From the NCBI GenBank assembly GCA_051653625.1, contig JBOFWM010000118.1, positions 1 through 34,889 on the forward strand: DNA of 34,889 nucleotides, given 5' to 3'. The number at the start of each line of letters is the position of its first letter. Position 1 is the first letter of the stretch. This DNA comes from SFDP01 sp051653625 (GTDB lineage: Bacteria > Bacillota > Clostridia > Lachnospirales > Lachnospiraceae). The position numbers and the translations under genes were made by a program. Under the pieces are notes generated by a model. The model saw only the letters and a program-made list of their open reading frames with translations, was not told the DNA's origin and searched no databases. Below are positions 24,065 through 31,553 of the stretch, piece by piece.

Positions 24065-24491
24065 TTGATACACCGCCTTCCAAGTCTGCTTTAGAAACAA
24101 TTTTACATTTACAAGGAAGCTTATGCATTGCAAGACGTAATGCTTCTCTAGCTACTTCTTCAGATACTCCTGAAAGCTCGAACATTACTCGACCTGGTTT
24201 TACAACCGCTACCCAATATTCTAATGATCCCTTACCGGAACCCATACGTGTTTCTGCTGGTTTTGATGTTACTGGTTTGTCAGGAAAAATCTTAATCCAT
24301 ACTTTACCACCACGTTTTGTATGACGTGTCATAGCAATACGTGCTGATTCGATTTGATTTGATCTAATCCAACATGGTTCTGTCGCTACAAGACCGAACT
24401 CACCGTTTGTGATTGTGTTACCGCGTAATGCTTTTCCTCTCATAGAACCACGGAATTGTTTACGACGTTTCACTCTTTTTGGCATTAACAT
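24054..24491 (-). CDS. rplP: 50S ribosomal protein L16
   Basis: This 145-residue protein near the A site of the large subunit begins LMPKRVKRRKQFRGSMRG and contains NTITNGEFGLVATEPCWI, MTRHTKRGGKVWIKIFPDKP, RMGSGKGSLEYWVAVVKPGR and LRLAMHKLPCKCKIV, all conserved. Its ATG overlaps the rpsC stop by one base (TAATG), with GGGAG 9 bases upstream. A second Met two codons later is a possible alternative. It overlaps rpmC by 11 bases. Confidence 0.97.
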   Translation of the reverse strand: MLMPKRVKRRKQFRGSMRGKALRGNTITNGEFGLVATEPCWIRSNQIESARIAMTRHTKRGGKVWIKIFPDKPVTSKPAETRMGSGKGSLEYWVAVVKPGRVMFELSGVSEEVAREALRLAMHKLPCKCKIVSKADLEGGVSNEN

Positions 24492-25147
24492 TATTTATCG
24501 CTCCCTTCCTTGTTTCCTTTTGTAGGAAGTACTTCGCCTTTATAGATCCATACTTTAACACCTACTTTACCGTATGTGGTATCTGCTTCTGCAAAACCAT
24601 ATTCGATATCAGCTCTTAGTGTTTGAAGTGGAATAGTCCCTTCACTATAGAATTCTGTACGAGCCATATCTGCTCCACCAAGACGTCCTGATACACTAGT
24701 TTTAATACCAAGCGCTCCTGATTTCATAGTTCTGCTCATTGTAGATTTCATAGCTCTTCTAAATGACACACGATTTTCAAGTTGTTGTGCAATATTTTCT
24801 GCAACTAATTGAGCATCTTTATCTGGTCTTTTAATTTCTTTGATATCTACTAAAACTTTCTTATCTGTTAATTTAGAAAGTTCTTTTTTTGTTACTTCGA
24901 TTTCTGATCCACCTTTTCCAATTACCACACCTGGTTTAGCTGTAAAGATGATTATTTTAACTCTGTCAGAAGCTCTTTCGATTTCAATTTTTGAAATTCC
25001 AGCAGCATATAATTTTTTCTTTAAAAATTTTCTTATATTATAATCTTCTACTAAAAGGTCTGAAAAGTCAGCGTCTGCATACCATTTGGAATCCCAATCC
25101 TTAATAACGCCGACTCTTAGGCCGTGAGGATTAACTTTCTGTCCCAT
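24491..25147 (-). CDS. rpsC: 30S ribosomal protein S3
   Basis: This 218-residue protein forms part of the mRNA entry site and helicase. It begins MGQKVNPHGLRVGVIKDWDS, carries the KH-domain motif KPGVVIGKGGSEIE (about 72-85) and the conserved GRLGGADMARTEFYSEG and TLRADIEYGFAEADTTYG. GGAGA precedes the ATG. It lies between rplV and rplP, overlapping the latter by one base. Confidence 0.97.
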   Translation of the reverse strand: MGQKVNPHGLRVGVIKDWDSKWYADADFSDLLVEDYNIRKFLKKKLYAAGISKIEIERASDRVKIIIFTAKPGVVIGKGGSEIEVTKKELSKLTDKKVLVDIKEIKRPDKDAQLVAENIAQQLENRVSFRRAMKSTMSRTMKSGALGIKTSVSGRLGGADMARTEFYSEGTIPLQTLRADIEYGFAEADTTYGKVGVKVWIYKGEVLPTKGNKEGSDK

Positions 25148-25165
25148 ATCTATTCTCCTTTACTT

Positions 25166-25552
25166 TTATTTTTCGTCAAGCACTAAAGTGATATGGCTTG
25201 TTCTTTTTTCAATTCTGTAAGCTCTACCTTGTGCTCTCGGTTTAACTCTCTTCATTGTAGGTCCTTTGTTTGCGTAGCACTCAACAATGTAAAGGTTTTC
25301 TGGGTTCATACCATTATTGTTTTCAGCATTTGCTACTGCTGAATCTAATAATTTTTTAATTAAGCTTGAAGCGTATCTTGGGTTGTACTCTAAGATTGCT
25401 GCAGCTGTTGTTACGTCTTTACCTCTAATAGCATCTAACACGAAACATGCTTTTTGTACCGACACTCTTGCGTATGATAACTTAGCAGAAGGTCTTGTAT
25501 CTTTATTCGCATTTCTTTCTCTTTTAATCTGGGATCTATGTCCTTTAGCCAT
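25166..25552 (-). CDS. rplV: 50S ribosomal protein L22
   Basis: This 128-residue protein lines the peptide exit tunnel with its long beta-hairpin (about 82-108, containing GPTMKRVKPRAQGRAYRI), the region where macrolide-resistance changes occur in other bacteria. The globular part includes RVSVQKACFVLDAIRGK. It begins with a basic extension, MAKGHRSQIKRERNANKD. AGGAGG precedes the ATG. Confidence 0.97.
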   Translation of the reverse strand: MAKGHRSQIKRERNANKDTRPSAKLSYARVSVQKACFVLDAIRGKDVTTAAAILEYNPRYASSLIKKLLDSAVANAENNNGMNPENLYIVECYANKGPTMKRVKPRAQGRAYRIEKRTSHITLVLDEK

Positions 25553-25571
25553 GGATAAAACCTCCTTTCAA

Positions 25572-25853
25572 CTATCTAACTCTAGATTTCTTTTCGTCTT
25601 TGCCATGTCCTCTGTATGTTCTTGTAGCTACGAATTCGCCAAGTTTGTGGCCAACCATATCTTCTGTTACATATACAGGCACATGTTTTCTTCCGTCATG
25701 AACTGCAATTGTATGCCCAACAAATGATGGGAAAATTGTAGAACGACGTGACCATGTCTTAATTACTTGTTTGCCACCGCTTGCATTTAATGCATCTACT
25801 TTTTTAAGTATGCTTGCATCTGCAAAAGGGCCTTTTTTAAGTGATCTAGCCAT
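25572..25853 (-). CDS. rpsS: 30S ribosomal protein S19
   Basis: This 93-residue small-subunit head protein begins MARSLKKGPFADASILKK and contains IKTWSRRSTIFPSFVGHTIA and the signature VTEDMVGHKLGEFVATRTYRG (split over two strands). The length is normal. AGGAGG lies 8 bases before the ATG. It follows rplB by 28 bases. Confidence 0.97.
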   Translation of the reverse strand: MARSLKKGPFADASILKKVDALNASGGKQVIKTWSRRSTIFPSFVGHTIAVHDGRKHVPVYVTEDMVGHKLGEFVATRTYRGHGKDEKKSRVR

Positions 25854-25881
25854 TATTATTCCTCCTAATTATTAATATCGA

Positions 25882-26727
25882 TTATTTAACGTTTCTTCCG
25901 TCTCTTCTTCTTACGATTAACTTGTTAGAAGCTTTTTTCTTCTTACGAGTTTTAAGACCAAGTGCTGGTTTACCCCATGGTGTACATGGACCTGTACGAC
26001 CAATTCCAGTTCTACCTTCACCACCACCGTGTGGATGGTCATTAGGGTTCATAACAGAACCACGAACTGTAGGTCTAATACCCATGTGACGTTTACGTCC
26101 AGCTTTACCGATATTAATAAGGTTATGATCGCCGTTACCAACAACGCCGATTGTTGCTCTACATTCGATTGGAACCATTCTCATTTCACCAGATGGTAAT
26201 CTAAGAGTAGCATATTTTCCTTCTTTCGCCATTAATTGAGCGCTATTTCCAGCCGAACGAACCATTTGTCCGCCTTTTCCTGGATGCATTTCAATATTGT
26301 GTACTTGTGTACCAACTGGAACTGCTGAAAGAGGTAAACAGTTACCGATTTTTACTTCTGCTTCTGGTCCGTTCATAACTTTAGCGCCATCTTTTAATCC
26401 TTCTGGTGCTAAGATATAAGCTTTTTGTCCATCTGCATAAGCAATAAGAGCGATATTTGCTGTTCTGTTTGGATCGTATTCGATTCCGATAACAGTAGCT
26501 GCTATTCCATCTTTTCCATTTCTTTTGAAATCAATGATTCTATATTTTCTTTTAGCTCCGCCTCCGCGATGTCTAACTGTAATTTTACCTTGATTATTAC
26601 GACCTGCTGTTTTGCTAAGTGGTGCACAAAGAGATTTTTCTGGAGTTGTCTTTGTGATTTCTGCAAAATCAGAACCAGTCATATTACGTCTGGAAGGTGT
26701 ATATGGGTTATATGTTTTTATTCCCAT
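25882..26727 (-). CDS. rplB: 50S ribosomal protein L2
   Basis: This 281-residue protein is needed for subunit joining and peptidyl-transferase activity. It begins MGIKTYNPYTPSRRNMTG, contains KITVRHRGGGAKRKYRIID and the C-terminal NPNDHPHGGGEGR with the conserved His close to the peptidyl-transferase region, then a basic tail. The start at 26725-26727 is favoured because GGAG lies 7 bases upstream; an ATG two codons earlier is too close to that site. Confidence 0.97.
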   Translation of the reverse strand: MGIKTYNPYTPSRRNMTGSDFAEITKTTPEKSLCAPLSKTAGRNNQGKITVRHRGGGAKRKYRIIDFKRNGKDGIAATVIGIEYDPNRTANIALIAYADGQKAYILAPEGLKDGAKVMNGPEAEVKIGNCLPLSAVPVGTQVHNIEMHPGKGGQMVRSAGNSAQLMAKEGKYATLRLPSGEMRMVPIECRATIGVVGNGDHNLINIGKAGRKRHMGIRPTVRGSVMNPNDHPHGGGEGRTGIGRTGPCTPWGKPALGLKTRKKKKASNKLIVRRRDGRNVK

Positions 26728-26785
26728 GATCATTCTCCTTTACTTACTTTATTATCATGCTTTTGTTTGCATATATGTTGTCTAA

Positions 26786-27085
26786 TTATAGACTAGCAAA
26801 GATTTCAATATCTTTACTTTCTGCTGTTAATTTAACGATGGCTTTTTTAGTTTTTGCTGTTCTACCAATAACTGTACCACGTCTTTTCTTTTTACCATCT
26901 AAGTTCATAGTGTTAACTTTTTCCACTTTTGCTCCATCAAACATTTTTTCAACTGCTTCTTTGATTTGAGATTTTGTTGCTTGTGGATGAACTAAAAATG
27001 TGTATTTCTTTTCGCCCATGCCAGCCATACTTCTTTCAGTAACAACTGGTTTGAGGATTACGTCATAATATTTAATATCTGCCAT
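26786..27085 (-). CDS. rplW: 50S ribosomal protein L23
   Basis: This 99-residue protein lies at the tunnel exit and serves as docking site for trigger factor and SRP. It begins MADIKYYDVILKPVVTERS, then YTFLVHPQATKSQIKEAVE and the conserved VNTMNLDGKKKRRG. Its ATG overlaps the rplD stop by one base (TAATG), with GAGGAGG about 10 bases upstream. Confidence 0.97.
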   Translation of the reverse strand: MADIKYYDVILKPVVTERSMAGMGEKKYTFLVHPQATKSQIKEAVEKMFDGAKVEKVNTMNLDGKKKRRGTVIGRTAKTKKAIVKLTAESKDIEIFASL

Positions 27086-27708
27086 TATGCATATACCTCC
27101 TCGATCGTTTTAACAGCATCTTTCGTAAGAACTACTGTTTGTGCATTTAAAATATCATATACATTAATTGTATTTGTTTGAGCTGTTTTTACTGTAGGAA
27201 TATTTCTTGCAGATAAAACAACATTTGTATCATTATCATTTAAAACAACAAGAGCTTTTCTTGTAATATTTAAATTTTCTAATACAGCTTTGAAGTTCTT
27301 TGTTTTGATTTCATCAAATTTTAATTCGTCTACAACGATTAATTTTTGAGTTTGAACTTTGTCTGTTAAAACAGATTTTAAAGCTGCTCTTTTTTCTTTC
27401 TTATTTAATTTGAAAGAATAATCTCTTGGTACTGGTGCGAATACAACTCCGCCTCCTGTCCATTGTGGAGATCTTGTTGAACCTTGTCTTGCATGACCAG
27501 TTCCTTTTTGTTTCCATGGTTTTCTTCCACCACCAGAAACTTCTGAACGCGTTTTGGCTTTTTGAGTTCCTTGACGATTATTCGCAAGTTGTTGTACAAC
27601 AGCCATGTGTACTAGATGTTCATTCACTTCAACACCGAATACCGCATCGTTTAATTCCATTGTTCCAACTTCTTTGCCTTCCATATTATAAACAGATACG
27701 TTTGCCAC
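27085..27708 (-). CDS. rplD: 50S ribosomal protein L4, GTG start
   Basis: This 207-residue protein has a globular part and an extended loop in the exit tunnel (GGGRKPWKQKGTGHARQG, about 65-82). In E. coli and B. subtilis L4 also represses its own S10 operon; the long leader at 28868-29137 makes that plausible here. The start codon is GTG at 27706-27708, 8 bases after AAAGGAGG. The C-terminal TIEEVYA abuts rplW. Confidence 0.97.
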   Translation of the reverse strand: MANVSVYNMEGKEVGTMELNDAVFGVEVNEHLVHMAVVQQLANNRQGTQKAKTRSEVSGGGRKPWKQKGTGHARQGSTRSPQWTGGGVVFAPVPRDYSFKLNKKEKRAALKSVLTDKVQTQKLIVVDELKFDEIKTKNFKAVLENLNITRKALVVLNDNDTNVVLSARNIPTVKTAQTNTINVYDILNAQTVVLTKDAVKTIEEVYA

Positions 27709-27734
27709 TGATGTGTCCTCCTTTCATTCCCTAA

Positions 27735-28433
27735 TTAAGCTTCTTTTTTTACTGAATCTACTCTTGTAGTTTCTTTAATTGTTACTAATGCTTTCTTAGG
27801 TCCTGGTACTGCGCCTTTTACTAAAAGCAAATTCTTTTCTGCATCAACTCTAACAACTTCAAGATTTTGAACTGTTACTTTAACGCAACCCATATGTCCT
27901 GGCATTCCTTTTCCTTTGAATACACGACTTGGAGAAGAACAAGCACCATTCGACCCTTGATGACGATGGAATTTAGAACCATGAGTCATAGGACCTCTGT
28001 GTTGTCCATGTCTTTTGATTGCGCCTTGGAATCCTTTACCTTTTGAAGTTGCAGTAGCATCTACTTTATCTCCAGCTGTAAAGATATCGGCTTTGATTTC
28101 TTGTCCCAATGTAAAATCAGCAATGTTTGCGAATTTAAATTCACGCACAAATCTTTTGCTTGATACACCAGCTTTTTCAAAGTGACCTTTTAAAGCTTTA
28201 TTTACACCGTGTCTATGGATAATTTCTTTTTTACCAGCTTTATCTTTGTTGATGATTTTGTCTTTTTTCTCAACAAACCCAACTTGAACTGCTTCATATC
28301 CATCATTTTCTAATGTTTTAACTTGTGTTACTGAACATGGTCCAGCTTGAAGAACAGTTACTGGTACTAAAACACCATTTTCATCGAAGATTTGAGTCAT
28401 TCCGACTTTAGTAGCTAAAATAGCTTTGTTCAT
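27735..28433 (-). CDS. rplC: 50S ribosomal protein L3
   Basis: This 232-residue early assembly protein begins MNKAILATKVGMTQIFDENG. It carries the central extension GKGFQGAIKRHGQHRGPMTHGSK (in two parts) that reaches towards the peptidyl-transferase centre, and GMPGHMGCVKVTVQNLEVVRVD. It is about 20 residues longer than E. coli L3, mostly in a charged stretch around 55-85. AGGAGG precedes the ATG. The gap to rpsJ is 116 bases and holds only short, unremarkable stems. Confidence 0.97.
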   Translation of the reverse strand: MNKAILATKVGMTQIFDENGVLVPVTVLQAGPCSVTQVKTLENDGYEAVQVGFVEKKDKIINKDKAGKKEIIHRHGVNKALKGHFEKAGVSSKRFVREFKFANIADFTLGQEIKADIFTAGDKVDATATSKGKGFQGAIKRHGQHRGPMTHGSKFHRHQGSNGACSSPSRVFKGKGMPGHMGCVKVTVQNLEVVRVDAEKNLLLVKGAVPGPKKALVTIKETTRVDSVKKEA

Positions 28434-28549
28434 GATTACCTCCTAATTGTTTCTACATAGCGGAATGTTCTTTCTATATTTATAGTCCAATCATTCATAC
28501 TGTACTGTAGAGGGTTTTGTTTGTTTTTGTTTTTTGTTTACACGTTTAC

Positions 28550-28867
28550 TTATTTGTTTTTCATTTTGATATCGATATATACACCAGCTGGCATTTCAAT
28601 TCTTTGTAATGCGTCGATTGTCTTTGGTGTTGGTGTTAAAATGTCGATTAATCTTTTGTGTGTTCTCTGCTCAAATTGTTCTCTCGAATCTTTGTATTTG
28701 TGAACAGCTCTAAGAATTGTAATAATTTCTTTCTTAGTTGGAAGTGGTACTGGTCCACTCACTTGAGCCCCGTTCTTTTTAACTGTTTCGATGATTTTCT
28801 TGGCAGATGCATCAACTAATTGATGATCATAAGCTTTAAGTGTAATTCTCATTACTTGACTTGCCAT
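28550..28867 (-). CDS. rpsJ: 30S ribosomal protein S10
   Basis: This 105-residue protein of the small-subunit head also acts with NusB in antitermination. It begins MASQVMRITLKAYDHQLVD and contains GPVPLPTKKEIITILRAVHKY and THKRLIDILTPTPKTIDAL, with small breaks. AGGAGG lies 11 bases before the ATG, slightly far, with a run of seven T between. It is the first gene of the S10 operon, after a leader of about 265 bases. Confidence 0.97.
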   Translation of the reverse strand: MASQVMRITLKAYDHQLVDASAKKIIETVKKNGAQVSGPVPLPTKKEIITILRAVHKYKDSREQFEQRTHKRLIDILTPTPKTIDALQRIEMPAGVYIDIKMKNK

Positions 28868-29137
28868 AAAAAAAGTCGCCTCCTTTTCGCACTTTATTTC
28901 TGTAAGTACGACAAGCGGTGACTGTACACTCTCCCGTGTGTGTCATAGTAAAAATCAAACTACAGATTTGGGTTACATCCTAGTCTGTTACTAAACTTTC
29001 TCACGTTGTTGCTACATCCTTGGTAGCAGTTATTTGTACAGTGACTTGTCGTCAGTTTCCTAACTTGACATTCGCTCCACGGAAAACTTGCAATTTAATG
29101 CAACAACCTCTCGCTTCATCGCTATCATGCCACAGCA
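28868..29137 (-). promoter_or_regulatory. Structured leader of the S10 operon
   Basis: About 265 bases separate the promoter from rpsJ, with no gene in them. A long-range helix closes a domain: ACGACAAG (28908-28915) pairs with CTTGTCGT (29045-29052), and ACTGTACA (28921-28928) pairs with TGTACAGT (29035-29042), with a small internal loop between. Inside is a hairpin TGCTAC/GTAGCA (29010-29028). The octamer AGGATGTA occurs twice on the transcript, once in that hairpin. L4-dependent control is known for S10 leaders in other bacteria; this fold has not been matched to a known family. Confidence 0.7.
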
Positions 29138-29143
29138 AAAATT

Positions 29144-29172
29144 AGTATATCTCATTTCAAACAATAATGCAA
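29144..29172 (-). promoter_or_regulatory. Promoter of the S10-spc ribosomal operon
   Basis: On the minus strand TTGCAT (29167-29172) and TATACT (29144-29149) are exactly 17 bases apart. Directly upstream of the -35 box lie A-runs and T-runs (to about 29201) that look like an UP element, as expected for a strong ribosomal promoter. Confidence 0.82.
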
Positions 29173-29192
29173 GTGTTTTTGACTATTTTTTT

Positions 29193-29242
29193 CAAAAAAA
29201 ATAGTTTCTAAGAAAAGTATATTACACTCTCCTTAGAAACTA
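29193..29242 (-). terminator. Intrinsic terminator after putP
   Basis: TAGTTTCTAAG (29202-29212) and CTTAGAAACTA (29232-29242) form a perfect 11-bp stem with a 19-base loop; on the minus strand eight T follow. It begins about 10 bases after the putP stop. The arm next to the T-run can instead pair with the following A-run and TAGT (29182-29205), an alternative hairpin between terminator and S10 promoter. Confidence 0.85.
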
Positions 29243-29251
29243 AAGATTTTC

Positions 29252-30781
29252 TTATATTCTTCCTGCTTTTACATCTTCGAATTCCTGTATTATTTCTTCA
29301 CTTGGTGCTTTAGTAAGTAAGCTTGCTATTACAATAGCTACTAAACTAAGCGGGAATCCAACTGCCAAAGAGTAAAGTCCTGTTGCACTACCTATAGTTG
29401 CTCCTGAAATAATTGGTAAGTAATCCCATATTAAAACAGTTCCAGCTCCAACAACAATTCCCGTAACCGCTCCATGGAAATTTGTACGTTTCCAAAATAG
29501 CGATAACACAACAATTGGTCCAAATGCGGATCCAAGACCTGCCCATGCATTTGATACAAGTCCCATAATTGTACTATTTGGATCTAATGCAATTAAGTAT
29601 GCCAAAACAGCAATAATAATAACTGTAACACGACTTACTTTTAAAATTGTATCATCTGAAGCATCTTTTTTAAAGATTCCTGCAAAGATGTCTTCTGCAA
29701 CACTTGATGCACTTACAAGTAATTGTGAATCTGCCGTAGACATAATCGCTGCTAAAATACCACAAAGGAAAATTCCTCCAATAATTGGCATTGCTAAATC
29801 AACTGTAAATAATTTTACAATCATTTCAATGAAAACTCTTTCTTCTCCTCCACTTACTAATACAGTCGGATACAAATACGCTCTTCCCACTACACCGATT
29901 ACACATGCCGCTACTAAGGATAATGCTACCCAAATGATTGCTACACTTTTTGATTTTTTTAATTCCTTTTCATCACGAATCGCCATAAAACGTACTAAGA
30001 TATGTGGCATTCCACAATATCCCAATCCCCAAGCCAATTGAGAAATAATATCAATCACACCAAATCTCGCACTTCCATTATTCATAACATTTAAAAAGTC
30101 TGCACCATTAACGCCAGTTTCTGTTAAGACACTTGAAAGATTTTCTCCACCAACAACGAAAAATGCCATAATTGGTACTGCTAATAATGCTACTAACATT
30201 AACATCCCCTGAATAAAGTCTGTTGTACATACAGCTAAAAATCCACCTAAGAATGTGTATGCTAAAATAACAAGTGCACCGATTGTTAATGCAATCCTAT
30301 AATCTACACCAAAAACAGAATTAAATAACTTTCCACCAGCAGCTAATGCAGATGCTGTATATACCAAAAAGAAAATAACAATTGTAATAGAAGAAACAAA
30401 TAACAAAATTCTTTTTTTATCATGAAATCTGTTTTCAAAATAAGTAGGCAATGTAAGTGAATTATTTGCACGAATCGTATATCTTCTTAAACGTTTTGAA
30501 ATAAATAACCAGTTACAAACTGTTCCGATAAACAATCCTATTGCAATCCAACTTTGTCCTGTTCCTAATGCATATACACTTCCTGGTAGCCCCATAAGAA
30601 GCCATCCACTCATATCAGATGCTTGTGCTGATAATGCTGCAACAAAACCCCCTAATTTTCTTCCCCCTAAAAAATAATCTTCTGCAGTGTTATTTTTCTT
30701 AGCAAATATTGCACCAACAATAATCATAAGTAACAAATATAGCACAAAGGCTACAATAATCCATCCCAATGAATCACTCAT
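29252..30781 (-). CDS. putP: Sodium/proline symporter PutP
   Basis: This 509-residue membrane protein belongs to the sodium:solute symporter family and should import proline with sodium. Around thirteen hydrophobic segments are visible. The segment ALSAQASDMSGWLLMGLPGS (48-67) near the sodium site and the paired DYFLGGRKLGG before it match PutP proteins closely; STADSQLLVSASS near 346-358 is the second sodium-site helix. GAGGAG lies about 7 bases before the ATG. It has its own strong promoter and terminator, so it is monocistronic. Pantothenate or other solutes are alternatives in the same superfamily, but the motifs favour proline. Confidence 0.9.
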   Translation of the reverse strand: MSDSLGWIIVAFVLYLLLMIIVGAIFAKKNNTAEDYFLGGRKLGGFVAALSAQASDMSGWLLMGLPGSVYALGTGQSWIAIGLFIGTVCNWLFISKRLRRYTIRANNSLTLPTYFENRFHDKKRILLFVSSITIVIFFLVYTASALAAGGKLFNSVFGVDYRIALTIGALVILAYTFLGGFLAVCTTDFIQGMLMLVALLAVPIMAFFVVGGENLSSVLTETGVNGADFLNVMNNGSARFGVIDIISQLAWGLGYCGMPHILVRFMAIRDEKELKKSKSVAIIWVALSLVAACVIGVVGRAYLYPTVLVSGGEERVFIEMIVKLFTVDLAMPIIGGIFLCGILAAIMSTADSQLLVSASSVAEDIFAGIFKKDASDDTILKVSRVTVIIIAVLAYLIALDPNSTIMGLVSNAWAGLGSAFGPIVVLSLFWKRTNFHGAVTGIVVGAGTVLIWDYLPIISGATIGSATGLYSLAVGFPLSLVAIVIASLLTKAPSEEIIQEFEDVKAGRI

Positions 30782-30863
30782 AATAATCTCCTCTTTTTTC
30801 TATAGTAATAATATCTTAAAAATAGACGCGATACAGTTTGCATCTGCGCCAAATCTATGTGCC

Positions 30864-30892
30864 ATTATAATATGATACGGTACTTAAGTCAA
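30864..30892 (-). promoter_or_regulatory. Promoter of putP
   Basis: On the minus strand TTGACT (30887-30892) and TATAAT (30864-30869) are exactly 17 bases apart, giving near-consensus boxes about 83-111 bases before the putP start. The 80-base untranslated leader has no obvious stem. Confidence 0.85.
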
Positions 30893-30912
30893 TGATAATT
30901 TCAATATCATTG
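30890..30912. promoter_or_regulatory. Palindrome overlapping the putP -35 box (operator candidate)
   Basis: CAATGATA (30890-30897) and TATCATTG (30905-30912) are perfect 8-bp arms around a 7-base centre. The left arm includes three bases of the -35 hexamer, so a protein bound here would block or help RNA polymerase. No T-run follows, which argues against a terminator for the gene upstream. The regulator is unknown. Confidence 0.55.
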
Positions 30913-30919
30913 TAACGCA

Positions 30920-31474
30920 TTAGCACGATGAAGTGCTTTGTAATTGCCAATTTTTTATTTCCTGATAAGGATTTGTTGTCGATAATCCAATTCTGACAAC
31001 ATGACCTATAAATGGTTTAAAAACATGTTGTATTGCTTCAAACCCAAGAAATAGTTGTTCTTTTGATAACCTTCGTGCAATCGTGATATGTGGTAAATAA
31101 GAATATGGCTTATAATATATACTACTTTGAAAAAAGATTGTGGAACCAATTTTTTCTTCTAATTCTTCTACTACCCCTTGTAGTTGTTTATTTAAAATAG
31201 GAGTTAGATAAAGAACACTTCCCTTTAAAGTTCCAATTGATACAATATTTAATTCAAAACTTTTCAGATGAGTTACTAGATCATCTATTGTATAAATCAA
31301 TTTTGTTAGTGTTTCTTCTTTATTATATGTAGATGTATATCCTGCTACCGTAAGATGTGGTGGTACACATTCCGTAATCAAAGAAAATTCCTTTGTATAA
31401 TTTGCAATACTTTTTGTATATTCAGTAATATGATCCTTTGTTTTTTCATCAAAATAAAGCGAAATTAAGTACAT
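30920..31474 (-). CDS. 2H phosphoesterase / 2'-5' RNA ligase family protein
   Basis: This 184-residue cytoplasmic protein carries the two HxT-like motifs of the 2H phosphoesterase superfamily, HLTV with His40 and HITI with His129, spaced as in LigT-like proteins. Members act on 2',3'-cyclic phosphates or 2'-5' RNA bonds; the cellular substrate here is unknown. The start at 31472-31474 has GAGGA about 10 bases upstream. The gene stands alone, divergent from the methyltransferase gene (79 bases apart) and upstream of putP with a 28-base gap to the palindrome. A short stem, AGCAC/GTGCT, lies at its stop codon. Confidence 0.82.
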   Translation of the reverse strand: MYLISLYFDEKTKDHITEYTKSIANYTKEFSLITECVPPHLTVAGYTSTYNKEETLTKLIYTIDDLVTHLKSFELNIVSIGTLKGSVLYLTPILNKQLQGVVEELEEKIGSTIFFQSSIYYKPYSYLPHITIARRLSKEQLFLGFEAIQHVFKPFIGHVVRIGLSTTNPYQEIKNWQLQSTSSC

Positions 31475-31489
31475 CTTCCTACTATCCTC

Positions 31490-31519
31490 TTGCCAATCTA
31501 TAAATATTTAGTGTATGAT
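31490..31519 (+). promoter_or_regulatory. Promoter candidate for the methyltransferase gene
   Basis: TTGCCA (31490-31495) and TATGAT (31514-31519) are 18 bases apart, 35-64 bases before the ATG at 31554, in the only divergent gap of the window. Confidence 0.5.
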
Positions 31520-31553
31520 ATTTCTATTATAACAAAAACGAACGGAGATATCT

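Noticed and set aside
28868..29137. Metabolite riboswitch or T-box upstream of rpsJ
   Set aside because: No T-box sequence, anticodon-type specifier loop or recognisable riboswitch core was seen, and the downstream genes are ribosomal.
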